NCBI RefSeq assembly: GCF_027158205.1
Contig: NZ_JAPVLU010000039.1
Span: 29,646 to 93,645 of the forward strand
Origin: Streptomyces sp. H39-S7
Lineage (GTDB): Bacteria; Actinomycetota; Actinomycetes; Streptomycetales; Streptomycetaceae
Direction: 5' to 3'
Length of the DNA stretch: 64,000 bases
Shown here: piece after piece, positions 1 to 10,223 of the stretch
Numbering within the stretch: position 1 is the first letter of the stretch
How the letters are laid out: each line of letters begins with the position of its first letter
Translations under genes and position numbers: made by a program
The notes under the pieces: model-generated
The model's input: only the letters and a program-made list of their open reading frames with translations
Databases searched by the model: none
What the model was told of the DNA's origin: nothing

Positions 1-390
1 GTCGTCCAGCGCGGCGCGCAGCAGCTCGCCGGTGCCCAGCGTGGTGGCCGTGAGCGGCTCGAAGACGCCCTCCGGCAGGTGCCGCAGGCCCGAGGCCTCG
101 GCCATCTCGACCACCGCGGTGGTGTCGCGCACGGCGTACGTGGCGGTCACGGGCTTGCCCAGCGGCCCGGTCACCTGCAGCTCGCGGCGCTCGAAGCCGG
201 CCGCGACCGCCGCGTCGACGGTGCCGTCACCGCCGTCGGCGACCGGCAGCGACTCGACCGTCAGCCCCGGCACCACGTGCAGCAGACCGGCCGTGACGTG
301 CTCGGCGACCTGCACCGCGGTCAGCGAACCCTTGAACTTGTCGGCGGCGATCAGTACGCGCCCCGTCGTGTGTCGTGAAGCGTCGGACAC
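1..390 (-). CDS. Glycerate kinase, N-terminal part (cut by window edge)
   Basis: Phosphorylates glycerate with ATP in glycerate/glyoxylate metabolism; cytosolic. The visible 130 codons begin at a GTG with GGGGAG about 8 bases upstream. They carry the family's N-terminal signature IAADKFKGSLTA (residues 14-25) and the PVADGGDGT loop (49-57). The C-terminal two thirds lie beyond base 1, so completeness cannot be judged. It is transcribed off the window's left end, away from the acetyltransferase gene. The family call is firm from these two motifs; which glycerate isomer product is formed cannot be told. Confidence 0.88.
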   Translation of the reverse strand, partial: MSDASRHTTGRVLIAADKFKGSLTAVQVAEHVTAGLLHVVPGLTVESLPVADGGDGTVDAAVAAGFERRELQVTGPLGKPVTATYAVRDTTAVVEMAEASGLRHLPEGVFEPLTATTLGTGELLRAALDD

Positions 391-618
391 GTTTACTCCC
401 CATCCGATACAGAACGTCGCGCCGCTCGGACCTTATCCCGCTATCGTCCGCCTGCCCATGACCGGCCCGGCGAACCGCCCCTTCACACCACGCGTTTCAC
501 TGACATAGCGGGACGTTCCGATCGGTGGACGCACCACGCGGCCGTGGCCCGTCGCGACAGGCGTTCCGGGCCGGATATTCGTTTGCGGCGGCCCGCCGAG
601 GTGCGCCACAGTGCGCCG

Positions 619-1146
619 GTGCTGATCCGACGCGAACGACCCACCGACATCGACGTGATCCGTGACGTCACCGCCGCCGCGTTCACCCGGCCGGGGACGG
701 CCGACGGCTCCGTCGAAGCCTCGCTCGTCGACCGGCTGCGGGCGGACGACGCCTGGCTCCCCGAGCTGTCGCTCGTCGCGACGGACGAGGAGGACCGGGT
801 GATCGGGCATGTGCTGGCCACGCGCGCCCATGTCGCCGGGACACCCGTGCTCGCGATCGGCCCGCTGTCGGTCGCCCCCGGCCACCAGGGCGCCGGCGTC
901 GGCAAGGCGCTGATGCACACCGCGCTCGGCGCCTGCGACGCGCTGGGCGCGCCACTGGTGGTCCTCCTCGGCAATCCCCGCTACTACGAGCGGTTCGGTT
1001 TCCGCCTCGCCGAGGAGTACGGGATCACCCCGGCGGTGGCGGAATGGAGGCCGCACTTCCAGGTCCGGACGCTGGCGGGCTACGATCCGGCCGATCCGGC
1101 GCTGCGTGGCGCGTTCGCGTACGCGGCGCCCTTCGACGACGTGTGA
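619..1146 (+). CDS. GNAT family N-acetyltransferase
   Basis: A predicted acetyl-CoA-dependent N-acetyltransferase, 175 residues from the chosen GTG, the usual length for a single GNAT domain. The acetyl-CoA loop is visible as the stretch HQGAGVGKAL near residues 89-98, preceded by the beta-strand IGPLSV. The C-terminal part has the NPRYYERFGF segment common in the family. The start is uncertain: in-frame GTGs at 544, 601 and 619 are possible and none has a strong ribosome site. I chose 619 because VLIRRERPTD aligns with the normal N-terminus of GNAT proteins. Substrate unknown. The Nudix gene follows 19 bases downstream, so the two may be co-transcribed. Confidence 0.85.
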   Translation: MLIRRERPTDIDVIRDVTAAAFTRPGTADGSVEASLVDRLRADDAWLPELSLVATDEEDRVIGHVLATRAHVAGTPVLAIGPLSVAPGHQGAGVGKALMHTALGACDALGAPLVVLLGNPRYYERFGFRLAEEYGITPAVAEWRPHFQVRTLAGYDPADPALRGAFAYAAPFDDV

Positions 1147-1165
1147 GCCGCGTAGGTTGGGGTTC

Positions 1166-1750
1166 GTGACCCAGGACTACGCCTCGTACATCGCCGGCCT
1201 GCCGAAGATCCTCGCTGGAGCGGCCATGCTGTTCCGAGACCGGGCCGGCCGTGTGCTGCTCGTGGATCCCAACTACCGCGAGGGCGAGCGGAAGTGGATC
1301 CTGCCCGGCGGCACGGTGGAGTCGGGTCAGGGCGAAACACCCCGGCAGGGCGCACGTCGCGAGGCCGCCGAGGAGATCGGCCTGGACGTCGAGCCGGGCG
1401 CGCTGATCGCCGTCGACTGGGTGACCCGTGCCGACCGGCCTCCGCTGGCGGTGTACCTGTACGACGGCGGTGTGCTCGACGAGGAGCAGCTCGGCGCGAT
1501 CCAGCTGCAGAAGGAGGAGCTGGACGCCTGGAACCTCGTCCCGCTCGACCAGGTCGGCACGTTCACCTCCCCCGAGATGGCAGGCCGTATCCGCGCCGGG
1601 TTCTCCGCGCTGATGGCCGGCACCGGGCCCGCCGAGCTGGAGAACGGCCACCGGGTCGGCCCGGCGCCCGCGGTGGACCACACCCGCCGGACCGGATCGA
1701 CGCCCTCCGGGAACGGCACCGGCCGGACCGGTCAGCGGCCGACCGCGTAA
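1166..1750 (+). CDS. Nudix hydrolase
   Basis: Hydrolyses a nucleoside-diphosphate-linked substrate, identity unknown; 194 residues. The Nudix box lies around residues 48-73: a leading GGTVESGQGE, then REAAEEIGL, which supplies the REUXEEXGU metal-binding half. The first half of the box has two extra residues between the leading Gly and the first Glu compared with the canonical G-x5-E spacing. After the domain comes a low-complexity Gly/Arg/Thr-rich tail of about 35 residues. The GTG start has a purine-rich AGGTTGGGG upstream. Its last 19 bases overlap the 3' end of the convergent gamma-glutamyltransferase-family gene. Confidence 0.87.
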   Translation: MTQDYASYIAGLPKILAGAAMLFRDRAGRVLLVDPNYREGERKWILPGGTVESGQGETPRQGARREAAEEIGLDVEPGALIAVDWVTRADRPPLAVYLYDGGVLDEEQLGAIQLQKEELDAWNLVPLDQVGTFTSPEMAGRIRAGFSALMAGTGPAELENGHRVGPAPAVDHTRRTGSTPSGNGTGRTGQRPTA

Positions 1751-3519
1751 CCCTGCATGCCGCGCGGGTTGGCGGCCGCGGAGAGCACCCCCGTGCCGGG
1801 GTCGCGGGCGACCGCGCAGAGCCGGCCCTCCGACCAGGGGCCGCCCACGGTCACCCGGTGGCCGCGGCGGCGCAGCTCCTCGACGGCCCGCTCGCCGAGG
1901 CGGGATTCGACGGTGACGCTGCCGGGCCGCATGGCCCGCGGATGGAACGAGCCGGGGAAGCTGTCGGTGTGCCAGCCGGGCGCGTCGATCGCCTCCTGCA
2001 GGCCGAGCCCGCCCAGGGCGACGGCCAGGAAGAAGTGCAGCGACCACTGGTCCTGCTGGTCGCCGCCGGGGGTGCCGAACGCCAGGACGGGTTCGCCGTC
2101 GCGCAGCGCCATCGACGGCGACAGCGTGGTGCGCGGACGGCGTCCGGGCGTCAGGGAGTTGGGCAGCCCCTCCTCCAGCCACGCCATCTGCAGCCGGGTG
2201 CCGAGCGGGAAGCCGAGTCCGGGGATCAGCGGGCTGGACTGCAGCCAGCCGCCGCTGGGCGTGGCGGCGACCATGTTGCCCCAGCGGTCGACCACGTCGA
2301 CATGGCAGGTGTCACCACGGGTGCGGCCGTCGGCGGCGGGGGCGCCCGGTTCGTCGGCCGCGACGGTCGGCTCACCCGTGCCGGGTGCGCGCGGCACGCC
2401 CTCGAGAGCGAAGCGCGGCAGCCGCGGCGGCCGACCGCCGGGGCTGCCGGGGCGCAGGTCGTAGGACGCCTCGGCGCCGATCAGGGCCCGGCGCCCGTTG
2501 TTGTACCCCGGTGACAGCAGCGCGCCGACGGGTACCTCGGCGCCGGCGTCGCCGTACCAGGCCTCCCGGTCGGCCATCGCGAGTTTGGTGCCCTCGATGA
2601 GGGTGTGGACGTAGCCGGGCTGCTGGTATCCGAAGCCGTCCGGCAGCAGGGCGAGTTGCTGGGCGAGGACCGGGCCCTGGCTCCACGGCCCCGGCTTGCA
2701 GACCGTCCAGCCGAACCGGTCGTACGTCACCGGGGGTTCGTAGCGCGCCTCGTATCCGGCCAGGTCGTCCCCGGTGAGCGTCGAGGCGTGCCGTTCGCCC
2801 GAGGTGTCCATCGCGGGGCGGGCCGCGGCGGCGGCCAGCGCCTCGCCGATGAAGCCCGAGCGCCAGATCTGCCGGGCCGCCTCGATCCGCTGCTCCCGGC
2901 CGCCGCCGGCCGCCCGCGCGTCGGCCTCGCGCAGCAGGCGCCGCCAGGTGGCGGCCAGGGCGGGGTTCCGCAGCAGGGCGCCGGGGCGGGGCGCCCTGCC
3001 TCCCGGCAGGTAGAGCGCGGCGGAACCGGTCCACTCGGTCTCGAAGAGGGTCCGCACCGCCTCCACGCTCGCGCCGATCGCCGCGACCGCCGGATGCCCG
3101 TGTTCGGCGTAGCCGACGGCGTACTTCAGGACCTCGGCCGGGGACTTCGTGCCGTGGTCGCGCAGCAGCACCATCCACGCGTCGAACGCACCGGGCACGG
3201 CGGCGGCCAGCGGCCCGGTGCCGGGCACCAGGTCCAGGCCGAGGCTCCGGTAGTGCCGGACGGACGCCGCCGCGGGGGCGGGCCCCTGCCCGCACAGCAC
3301 CCGCACCGGCCCGCCGGCGGGGGCGAGCAGGATCGGCACCTCGCCCGCCGGACCGTTCAGATGCGGTTCGACGACGTGCAGGACGAACCCGGCGGCCACC
3401 ACGGCGTCGAACGCGTTCCCGCCGTCCTCCAACACGGCCATCGCCGACTGCGAGGCCAGCCAGTGCGTCGAGGAGACCATGCCGAAGGTGCCCTGGAGGG
3501 TGGGCCGGGTGGTGAACAC
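1732..3519 (-). CDS. Gamma-glutamyltransferase family protein (no signal peptide)
   Basis: Member of the Ntn-hydrolase family that cleaves gamma-glutamyl or related acyl amides after autocleavage before a Thr. It has 595 residues, the usual size. The N-terminal DGGNAFDAVVAAGF segment and the region around residue 400 (GDTCHVDVVDRWGNMV, with Thr as expected nucleophile) fit the family, as does the later FGTPGGDQQ motif. Unlike the paralogue at 17605-19428 it has no signal peptide and starts straight into the domain (MFTTRPTLQGTFGM), so it is probably cytosolic. Divergent members of this family often act on other acyl amides, so glutathione may not be the substrate. Confidence 0.88.
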   Translation of the reverse strand: MFTTRPTLQGTFGMVSSTHWLASQSAMAVLEDGGNAFDAVVAAGFVLHVVEPHLNGPAGEVPILLAPAGGPVRVLCGQGPAPAAASVRHYRSLGLDLVPGTGPLAAAVPGAFDAWMVLLRDHGTKSPAEVLKYAVGYAEHGHPAVAAIGASVEAVRTLFETEWTGSAALYLPGGRAPRPGALLRNPALAATWRRLLREADARAAGGGREQRIEAARQIWRSGFIGEALAAAAARPAMDTSGERHASTLTGDDLAGYEARYEPPVTYDRFGWTVCKPGPWSQGPVLAQQLALLPDGFGYQQPGYVHTLIEGTKLAMADREAWYGDAGAEVPVGALLSPGYNNGRRALIGAEASYDLRPGSPGGRPPRLPRFALEGVPRAPGTGEPTVAADEPGAPAADGRTRGDTCHVDVVDRWGNMVAATPSGGWLQSSPLIPGLGFPLGTRLQMAWLEEGLPNSLTPGRRPRTTLSPSMALRDGEPVLAFGTPGGDQQDQWSLHFFLAVALGGLGLQEAIDAPGWHTDSFPGSFHPRAMRPGSVTVESRLGERAVEELRRRGHRVTVGGPWSEGRLCAVARDPGTGVLSAAANPRGMQGYAVGR

Positions 3520-3562
3520 GGGGGCCTCTACCGGCCCCGCCGTGGTATCCGCATCCGCACCC

Positions 3563-4042
3563 TCACGCCTTCGGTATGTCGAAGAAGTACGTCAGTCCGC
3601 CCGCGAGGCGGATGTCGCCCTGGATCTTGAGCTTACGGGTGAAGAACAGCGCCGGGCCAGAGGCGTTGCCGGACACGAGCTTCAGGAAATCCGGGGCGGC
3701 CATGGTGAGGGTGAGCTGCGGGTCGCGGCCGCTCTCCTGCCGGGTCACCTTGCAGGCGCCGTCGGCGATGTGGGTCTCGTAGACGTCGCGGGCGTCGTCG
3801 CCGTTGGTGATCCGCCAGCGGATGAGCGCGTCGCGCTTGCCCGCGGCGTCCGGCTTGAAGAGGGTCTCCATCCGGTTGAACACCTCGTCGAGCACGCGCT
3901 TGCGCTGCGGGCCGCTCATCAGTTCGGCGATCCGCCGGACGGGCAGCTCCTTGACGATGCGGGCGAACTCCTTCGGCTCGACCGCACCGAAGTCGAGTGT
4001 GTCGAGGTCGAGATCGTCGATGTCGGCCATGCCGGGCACCAT
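3563..4042 (-). CDS. SCP2 sterol-carrier domain protein
   Basis: A 159-residue protein with an SCP2-like lipid-binding fold: central segment with DGACKVTRQESGRDPQLTL followed by the A-PDFLKLVSG-A helix and a C-terminal strand ending in FFDIPKA. Such proteins bind fatty acyl or sterol ligands in the cytosol. The ATG at 4042 has GGAG five bases upstream; an internal ATG at 4030 is the alternative start. The gene lies directly downstream (minus strand) of the paired palindromes at 4045-4074, which would put a repressor at its promoter. The ligand cannot be told from sequence. Confidence 0.82.
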   Translation of the reverse strand: MVPGMADIDDLDLDTLDFGAVEPKEFARIVKELPVRRIAELMSGPQRKRVLDEVFNRMETLFKPDAAGKRDALIRWRITNGDDARDVYETHIADGACKVTRQESGRDPQLTLTMAAPDFLKLVSGNASGPALFFTRKLKIQGDIRLAGGLTYFFDIPKA

Positions 4043-4044
4043 CC

Positions 4045-4074
4045 TTACTCCAGAGTAAGTTTACTGATGGGTAA
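4045..4074. promoter_or_regulatory. Two tandem TTAC-N6-GTAA palindromes, likely operator
   Basis: Two 14-bp inverted repeats of the same design lie 16 bp apart centre to centre: TTACTCCAGAGTAA (4045-4058) and TTACTGATGGGTAA (4061-4074). The first extends to CTTACTC-CA-GAGTAAG. They sit between the start of the SCP2 gene (minus) and the nucleotidyltransferase gene (plus), the first being only two bases from the SCP2 ATG. The spacing would place two dimers on nearly the same DNA face. TetR-family lipid regulators of actinobacteria use sites of this shape; that assignment is inference. Confidence 0.6.
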
Positions 4075-4104
4075 GCCTAGAGCCGCTGCCTCTAGGCTGG
4101 CAAT

Positions 4105-4971
4105 GTGTCCAACGATTCCTCCACCGGCCCTGCCCGCTCCCCCCGCTCCGGCCACTCCCCCGACACGGCGAGCGCGACCGTGCACGCGATGGCCGAGCGG
4201 CTGACCGCCGTCCCGGGCATCGCCGGGGTGATGCTCGGCGGCAGCCGGGCCCGCGGCACCCACCGCCCGGACTCCGACTGGGACCTCGGCCTGTACTACC
4301 GGGGCGAGCCGGACACCGCGGCCCTGGCCGCGCTCGCGGCGGAGTTCACCGGCGGACCGGTCGAGGTCGCCGGCCCCGGCGGCTGGGGCCCGTGGGTCAA
4401 CGGCGGCGCCTGGCTGACCGTCGACGGCGTGCCGGTCGACTGGATCCTGCGCGACCTCGACCGCGTCGAGCGCGTCTGGGACGACTGCCGCGACGGGCGC
4501 TACGAGGTCGGCACGCAGCCCGGCCACCCCCTCGGTTTCTGGTCCCCCGGCTACCCGGGCGAGATGGCGCTCGGCCGCGTACTGGCCGACCCGGAAGGCG
4601 AGTTGACGGCGCTGCGGCAGCAGACCCTGCACTACCCCGAACCGCTGCGCAAGGCGCTCGTCGCCGCCGCGTGGGAGGCGGAGTTCCTGGCGGCGAGCGC
4701 CCGCAAGTCCGCCGGCGCCCACGACACGCTGCACGCCGCGCTCTGCCTGTCCCACGCGCTCGGTGTCCTCGCCCAGTCCCTCCACGCGCACCACCGCACC
4801 TGGTGCCTCAACGAGAAGGGCGCCCTGGCGGCGGCAGCCGCCCTCCCCGCGGCGCCCCCGGACTTCCGCGCCCGCGCCGAGGGCGTACTGGCCCGGCTCG
4901 ACGATCCGGCGGCGGCCGTCGAGGCGGCGGCCGCGCTCGTCGCCGACACGCGCGACCTGCTCGGTTCCTGA
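4105..4971 (+). CDS. Nucleotidyltransferase domain protein
   Basis: 288-residue protein with a DNA-polymerase-beta-type nucleotidyltransferase core: GSRARG at about residues 46-51 followed by DSDWDLG at 56-62, giving the GS and DxD metal-binding motifs; a further carboxylate is offered by VPVDWIL. The C-terminal half is helical and alanine-rich, as in aminoglycoside-nucleotidyltransferase-like proteins. Enzymes of this class move a nucleotide onto a small molecule, RNA or protein; the acceptor is unknown and a resistance role should not be assumed. The GTG start lies about 30 bases beyond the paired palindromes, so the same regulator could control it. Confidence 0.78.
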   Translation: MSNDSSTGPARSPRSGHSPDTASATVHAMAERLTAVPGIAGVMLGGSRARGTHRPDSDWDLGLYYRGEPDTAALAALAAEFTGGPVEVAGPGGWGPWVNGGAWLTVDGVPVDWILRDLDRVERVWDDCRDGRYEVGTQPGHPLGFWSPGYPGEMALGRVLADPEGELTALRQQTLHYPEPLRKALVAAAWEAEFLAASARKSAGAHDTLHAALCLSHALGVLAQSLHAHHRTWCLNEKGALAAAAALPAAPPDFRARAEGVLARLDDPAAAVEAAAALVADTRDLLGS

Positions 4972-4983
4972 ACCGGGTCGGAA

Positions 4984-5583
4984 TCAGGCCGGCTGCGGCC
5001 ACTGCGGGGAGCGGCCCAGTATCGCGACGATCCGGTCGAGCGGATCGCCGCTCCCGCCGTCGGCCACCACGGGCCCGAACGCCGCGTCCTCGGCCAGCCG
5101 GCTCTCCCCCGCCGGAACGGCCGCGGCCACCGGCAGCGCCGCCGCCAGCACCTCCGGGTCGAACTTCGCGTCCACGCCGATGGCCCGCGCCACGTCCCAG
5201 CCGTGCACCACGGTGTCCACGAAGTGGAAGCCGATCGCCACCGTCGCGTGGAAGGCCCGTTCGTCACGGATCTCCGGAAGCCACCAACGGCGCTCCAGCG
5301 CCCCCGACTCGGTGAAGGCCGCCGCCACATCGGCGGCCGATGCCGCGAACGCCCCGGCCGGATCGTCCCCCACCGGCCGGTCGTCGAAGACCGACCGGTC
5401 CTTCGTCTCCCCCCGCGCCGCCGCCGCGAAGCCGTGGTTCTGCCCCACCATGTGCTCCAGCAGCCGCCGCAGCGTCCACTCCCCGCACGGCGTCGCCACA
5501 TCCAGCGGGGTCGAGCCGATCCTTCCGGTGATCTCTTCCGCCGTCCGCAGCGCCTGCCGATGCAATACCCGAAGATCCGTCAT
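4984..5583 (-). CDS. TIGR03086-type DinB/maleylpyruvate-isomerase N-domain protein
   Basis: 199 residues from the ATG at 5583. It shows the four-helix metal-binding DinB-like pattern of actinobacterial TIGR03086 proteins: an N-terminal VATPCGEWTLRRLLEHM segment, a central GFHFVDTVVHGWDVA helix (His ligands expected in LLEH and VVHGWD) and a short C-terminal region ending at a W-P-Q-P tail. The family probably acts with mycothiol or related thiols; the reaction is unknown. It converges on the nucleotidyltransferase gene with 12 bases between stops. Confidence 0.8.
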   Translation of the reverse strand: MTDLRVLHRQALRTAEEITGRIGSTPLDVATPCGEWTLRRLLEHMVGQNHGFAAAARGETKDRSVFDDRPVGDDPAGAFAASAADVAAAFTESGALERRWWLPEIRDERAFHATVAIGFHFVDTVVHGWDVARAIGVDAKFDPEVLAAALPVAAAVPAGESRLAEDAAFGPVVADGGSGDPLDRIVAILGRSPQWPQPA

Positions 5584-5678
5584 ACCGTGAACGGTAACCG
5601 CCGGGTACGACAATCCGGTCGGCCCGCCCGGACGGAAACCCGCTCGTCCGCACCCGAGTTGCGCCCTACGCTGCGGAG

Positions 5679-6422
5679 ATGAGCAACCGCAAACACCTCG
5701 TGGCGATCCTGAGCGGAGCCGGCATCTCGACGGACTCCGGAATTCCGGACTACCGCGGCCCCAACGGGCTGTGGCGGCGCGACCCCGAGGCGGAGAAGCT
5801 CGTCACCTACGACACCTACATGGCCGACCCGGACATCCGCCGCCGCGCCTGGCTCATGCGGCGCGACAGCGAGACCTGGCACGCCCGCCCCAACGCGGCG
5901 CATGACGCGGTGGCGGAGCTGGAGAGGTCCGGTGTGCCGGTCCGCGTCATCACGCAGAACGTCGACGGCCTGCACCAGTTGGCCGGGGTGCCCGCCCGCA
6001 AGGTGCTGGAGCTGCACGGCACGGCACGGGCCGTGGTCTGCACGAAGTGCCATGCGCGCAGCGGCATGGACATCGCGCTGGAACGGGTGGCGGCCGGTGA
6101 GCAGGACCCGCCGTGCCTGGCCTGTGGCGGAATCCTGAAGTCCGCGACGGTGATGTTCGGGCAGCGCCTCGACCCGGAGGTGCTCGCGCAGGCGATGGCC
6201 ATCGCGAAGGCCTGCGACACGTTCTTCGCCGTCGGTACGACTCTGCGGGTCCAGCCCGCCGCGTCCCTGGCCGGCATCGCCGCCGAACACGGCGCCCGCC
6301 TGGTCATCGTGAACGCCGAACCCACCCCCTACGACGAGTTGGCCGACGAGGTGATCCGCGAGCCGATCGGAACGGCTCTGCCGGCTCTGCTCAGCGCGCT
6401 GGCGCCGCGTCAGGAGCGCTGA
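5679..6422 (+). CDS. SIR2-family NAD-dependent deacylase (sirtuin)
   Basis: Removes acyl groups from lysine using NAD, giving nicotinamide and O-acyl-ADP-ribose; cytosolic. All core motifs are present in 247 residues: GAGIS (12-16) for NAD binding, TQNVDGLH (92-99), the general-base His in ELHGT (about 112), and a zinc ribbon from C-x2-C at about 120 and C-x2-C at about 146. A sirtuin of this small size is a class III/U-like CobB type; the acyl preference is not settled by the sequence. It converges with the pyrimidine operon, with 4 bases between stop codons. Confidence 0.93.
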   Translation: MSNRKHLVAILSGAGISTDSGIPDYRGPNGLWRRDPEAEKLVTYDTYMADPDIRRRAWLMRRDSETWHARPNAAHDAVAELERSGVPVRVITQNVDGLHQLAGVPARKVLELHGTARAVVCTKCHARSGMDIALERVAAGEQDPPCLACGGILKSATVMFGQRLDPEVLAQAMAIAKACDTFFAVGTTLRVQPAASLAGIAAEHGARLVIVNAEPTPYDELADEVIREPIGTALPALLSALAPRQER

Positions 6423-6426
6423 CCTC

Positions 6427-7854
6427 TCAGCGCGCCCGCTTCGCCAGTGACGTGAGGACCGCGCGGGCCGCGTGGTGGCCGCTCATTCCGTGGACGCCGG
6501 GGCCCGGCGGAGTGGCGGAGGAGCAGAGGAAGACGTTGGGGCGGGCGGTGGCGTAGGGGTTCCAGGCGATCTTCGGGCGGAGGACCGTCTGGAGGCCGGC
6601 GAAGGCTCCGCAGGCGATGTCGCCGCCGACGTAGTTGACGTTGTGGGCGGCGAGTTCGGCCGGGCCCGCGACCGCGCGGGCCAGGACGAGGTCGCGGAAG
6701 CCGGGCGCGAAGCGCTCGATCTGGCGCTCGACGGCGTCGGTGGCGTTGCCGTGCCAGTCGTGCGGGACGTGGCCGTAGGCCCAGAAGACGTGCTTGCCCT
6801 CGGGGGCGCGGCTCGGGTCGACGACGGTCGGCTGGGACGTGATCAGGAAGGGGGTCTGCGGCGGCCGGCCGCTGACCGCGCGGTTGAGCGCGTCGCCGAT
6901 CTCGGTGTACGTCGGGCCGATGTGGACCGTGCCGGCGCGACGGGCGTCGGGCGCGGTCCAGGGGACGGGGCCGTCCAGCGCGTAGTCGATCTTGAAGACG
7001 GACGGGCCGTAGGTGAAGTTCCGGTAGGCGTCGCCGAGTCCGGCGATGCGGGCCAGGGCCGTCGGCGAGGTGTCGAAGACGTAGGCCCGTGCCGGCGGCA
7101 GCTCGTCGAGCTTGCGAACCGTCACGCCCGTGTGGACGACTCCGCCCTGTTCCTTGAGGTACGACGCGAGGGCGTCCGCGATCGACTGCGAGCCGCCGCG
7201 CGGGATCGGCCAGCCCACCGCGTGCGCGGCGAGCGCGAAGATCAGGGCGGTGGCGCCGGTCAGCGGCGAGGTGAGCGGGGTGATCGCGTGCGCGGCCAGG
7301 CCGGCCAGCAGGGCACGGGCCTTGGGGTCGCGGAAGCGCCTGGCCAGCACGGCGACGGGCGGCAGCCCGGTCAGGCCGAAGCGGACGAACCGGTAGGGGT
7401 CGATGGGCACCCCGCGCCACTGGGGCCGCAGCAGGTCGGCGGCCATCGTGTTCCAGTGGCCGACGTAGGGCGCCACCAGCCGGCGGTAGCGGACGGCGTC
7501 GTGCGCGCCGAAGGACGCGGCGGTCTCGCCCACGGAGCGCGACAGCAGCGCGGCCGTGCCGTCCGGGAACGGGTGCGCCATCGGCAGCTCGGGATGCAGC
7601 CACTCCAGACCGTGCGCGCGCAGCGGCAGTGCCTTGAACGCGGGCGAGCCGGCACCCATCGGGTGCACCGCCGAGCAGGGGTCGTGCCGGAAGCCCGGCA
7701 GCGTCAGCTCCTGGGTCCTGGCGCCGCCGCCGACCGTGTCGGCCGCCTCGTAGATCTGTACGGACAGGCCGGCGCGGGCCAGCTCCGCCGCGGCCGTCAG
7801 CCCGTTCGGCCCGGCTCCGACGACCACCACGTCCACTACCGCAGTCCGGCTCAT
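6427..7854 (-). CDS. FAD-dependent oxidoreductase, phytoene-desaturase-like
   Basis: 475 residues. The N-terminus VVVGAGPNGLTAAAEL (about 9-24) is a Rossmann FAD site, and the C-terminus has the GPGVHGMSGHHAA motif of the carotenoid-desaturase/amine-oxidase superfamily. It is the last gene of the pyrimidine operon. Its ATG overlaps the stop of the inositol-monophosphatase-family gene by one base (TGATG), so it is translationally coupled. No carotenoid genes lie nearby, so a carotenoid role is not supported. A role in the pathway is unproven and it may be a passenger gene. Confidence 0.85.
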   Translation of the reverse strand: MSRTAVVDVVVVGAGPNGLTAAAELARAGLSVQIYEAADTVGGGARTQELTLPGFRHDPCSAVHPMGAGSPAFKALPLRAHGLEWLHPELPMAHPFPDGTAALLSRSVGETAASFGAHDAVRYRRLVAPYVGHWNTMAADLLRPQWRGVPIDPYRFVRFGLTGLPPVAVLARRFRDPKARALLAGLAAHAITPLTSPLTGATALIFALAAHAVGWPIPRGGSQSIADALASYLKEQGGVVHTGVTVRKLDELPPARAYVFDTSPTALARIAGLGDAYRNFTYGPSVFKIDYALDGPVPWTAPDARRAGTVHIGPTYTEIGDALNRAVSGRPPQTPFLITSQPTVVDPSRAPEGKHVFWAYGHVPHDWHGNATDAVERQIERFAPGFRDLVLARAVAGPAELAAHNVNYVGGDIACGAFAGLQTVLRPKIAWNPYATARPNVFLCSSATPPGPGVHGMSGHHAARAVLTSLAKRAR

Positions 7855-8672
7855 CACACGCCCATCAGCTCGAGAATCCGCCGCGCGGTCTCCGCGTCGC
7901 GGGCGATGGAGAACGGCAGCGCGTTGCCCCCGGGAATGCGGAACGGCCCGCCGGCCGCCGTCAGGCTGGCCCCGCCGGCCTCGGTCACCAGGAGGAGTCC
8001 GGCGGCGTGGTCCCAGGGCAGTTCCCAGAAGAAGGCCACTCCATCCACGCTGCCCCTGGCCAGCTCCAGGTACTCGATACCGGCGCAGGTGCACGACCGG
8101 GTCACCGCGCCGCCCGCTTCCAGCCGGCCGATCAGCTCCCGCTCCTTCTCGGTGCGGTAGACCGGGTTCGACGTGGAGACCCGCAGGACGCCGTCGGGCG
8201 CGCCGGCCGTGCGCATCGGCTGCCCGTTGAGGTACGCGCCCGCGCCGCGCCGCGCGGTCGCCATCAGCCCCCGCTCGGGGACGTAGGTCCAGGACGCGAG
8301 CGGCTCACCACCCTGCACGAGGGTGACGAGCGTCGCGTAACCGTCCTCGCCGCGCACGAAGTTCGCGGTGCCGTCGACCGGGTCGACGACCCACACCGGA
8401 TCGGCACCGTCCAGTCGCCTGAGGACGCCGATGTCGGCGCTGACCGCCTCCTCGCCGACGACCACGGAGCCGGGCAGGAGCGCGGTCAGCTCCTCGGTGA
8501 GCCGTTCCTCCGCCCGGCGGTCGGCGGTGGTCACCAGGTCGTAGGGGCCGTTCTTCTCGATCACGTCCTCGGCCGCGAGCCGCCGCCAGCGCGGCGTGAC
8601 CTCTTCGGCGACCACGGCCCGTACCACCCGCTCGACGGCTGCGAGCAGTTCCTCATCGACCTCGTTGACCAT
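7854..8672 (-). CDS. Inositol monophosphatase family protein
   Basis: Mg-dependent phosphatase fold, 272 residues. Metal-binding motifs are visible: GEEAV (Glu ligand), DPVDGTANF (Asp-Pro-Val-Asp-Gly-Thr) and the C-terminal WDHAAG with its Asp ligand. Substrates in this family include inositol phosphate, histidinol phosphate, fructose bisphosphate and PAP. No histidine or inositol genes are near, so the substrate is open. The start lies 12 bases beyond the stop of the NCS1 permease gene, so it belongs to the same transcript. Confidence 0.88.
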   Translation of the reverse strand: MVNEVDEELLAAVERVVRAVVAEEVTPRWRRLAAEDVIEKNGPYDLVTTADRRAEERLTEELTALLPGSVVVGEEAVSADIGVLRRLDGADPVWVVDPVDGTANFVRGEDGYATLVTLVQGGEPLASWTYVPERGLMATARRGAGAYLNGQPMRTAGAPDGVLRVSTSNPVYRTEKERELIGRLEAGGAVTRSCTCAGIEYLELARGSVDGVAFFWELPWDHAAGLLLVTEAGGASLTAAGGPFRIPGGNALPFSIARDAETARRILELMGV

Positions 8673-8684
8673 GGCTCCATCAAA

Positions 8685-10205
<1,521 letters not shown>

Positions 10206-10223
10206 CGACACCTCATCTCAGGG

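Noticed and set aside
6472..8160. Long plus-strand frame opposite the desaturase-like gene
   Set aside because: Shadow; the minus strand carries clear FAD motifs and operon coupling.
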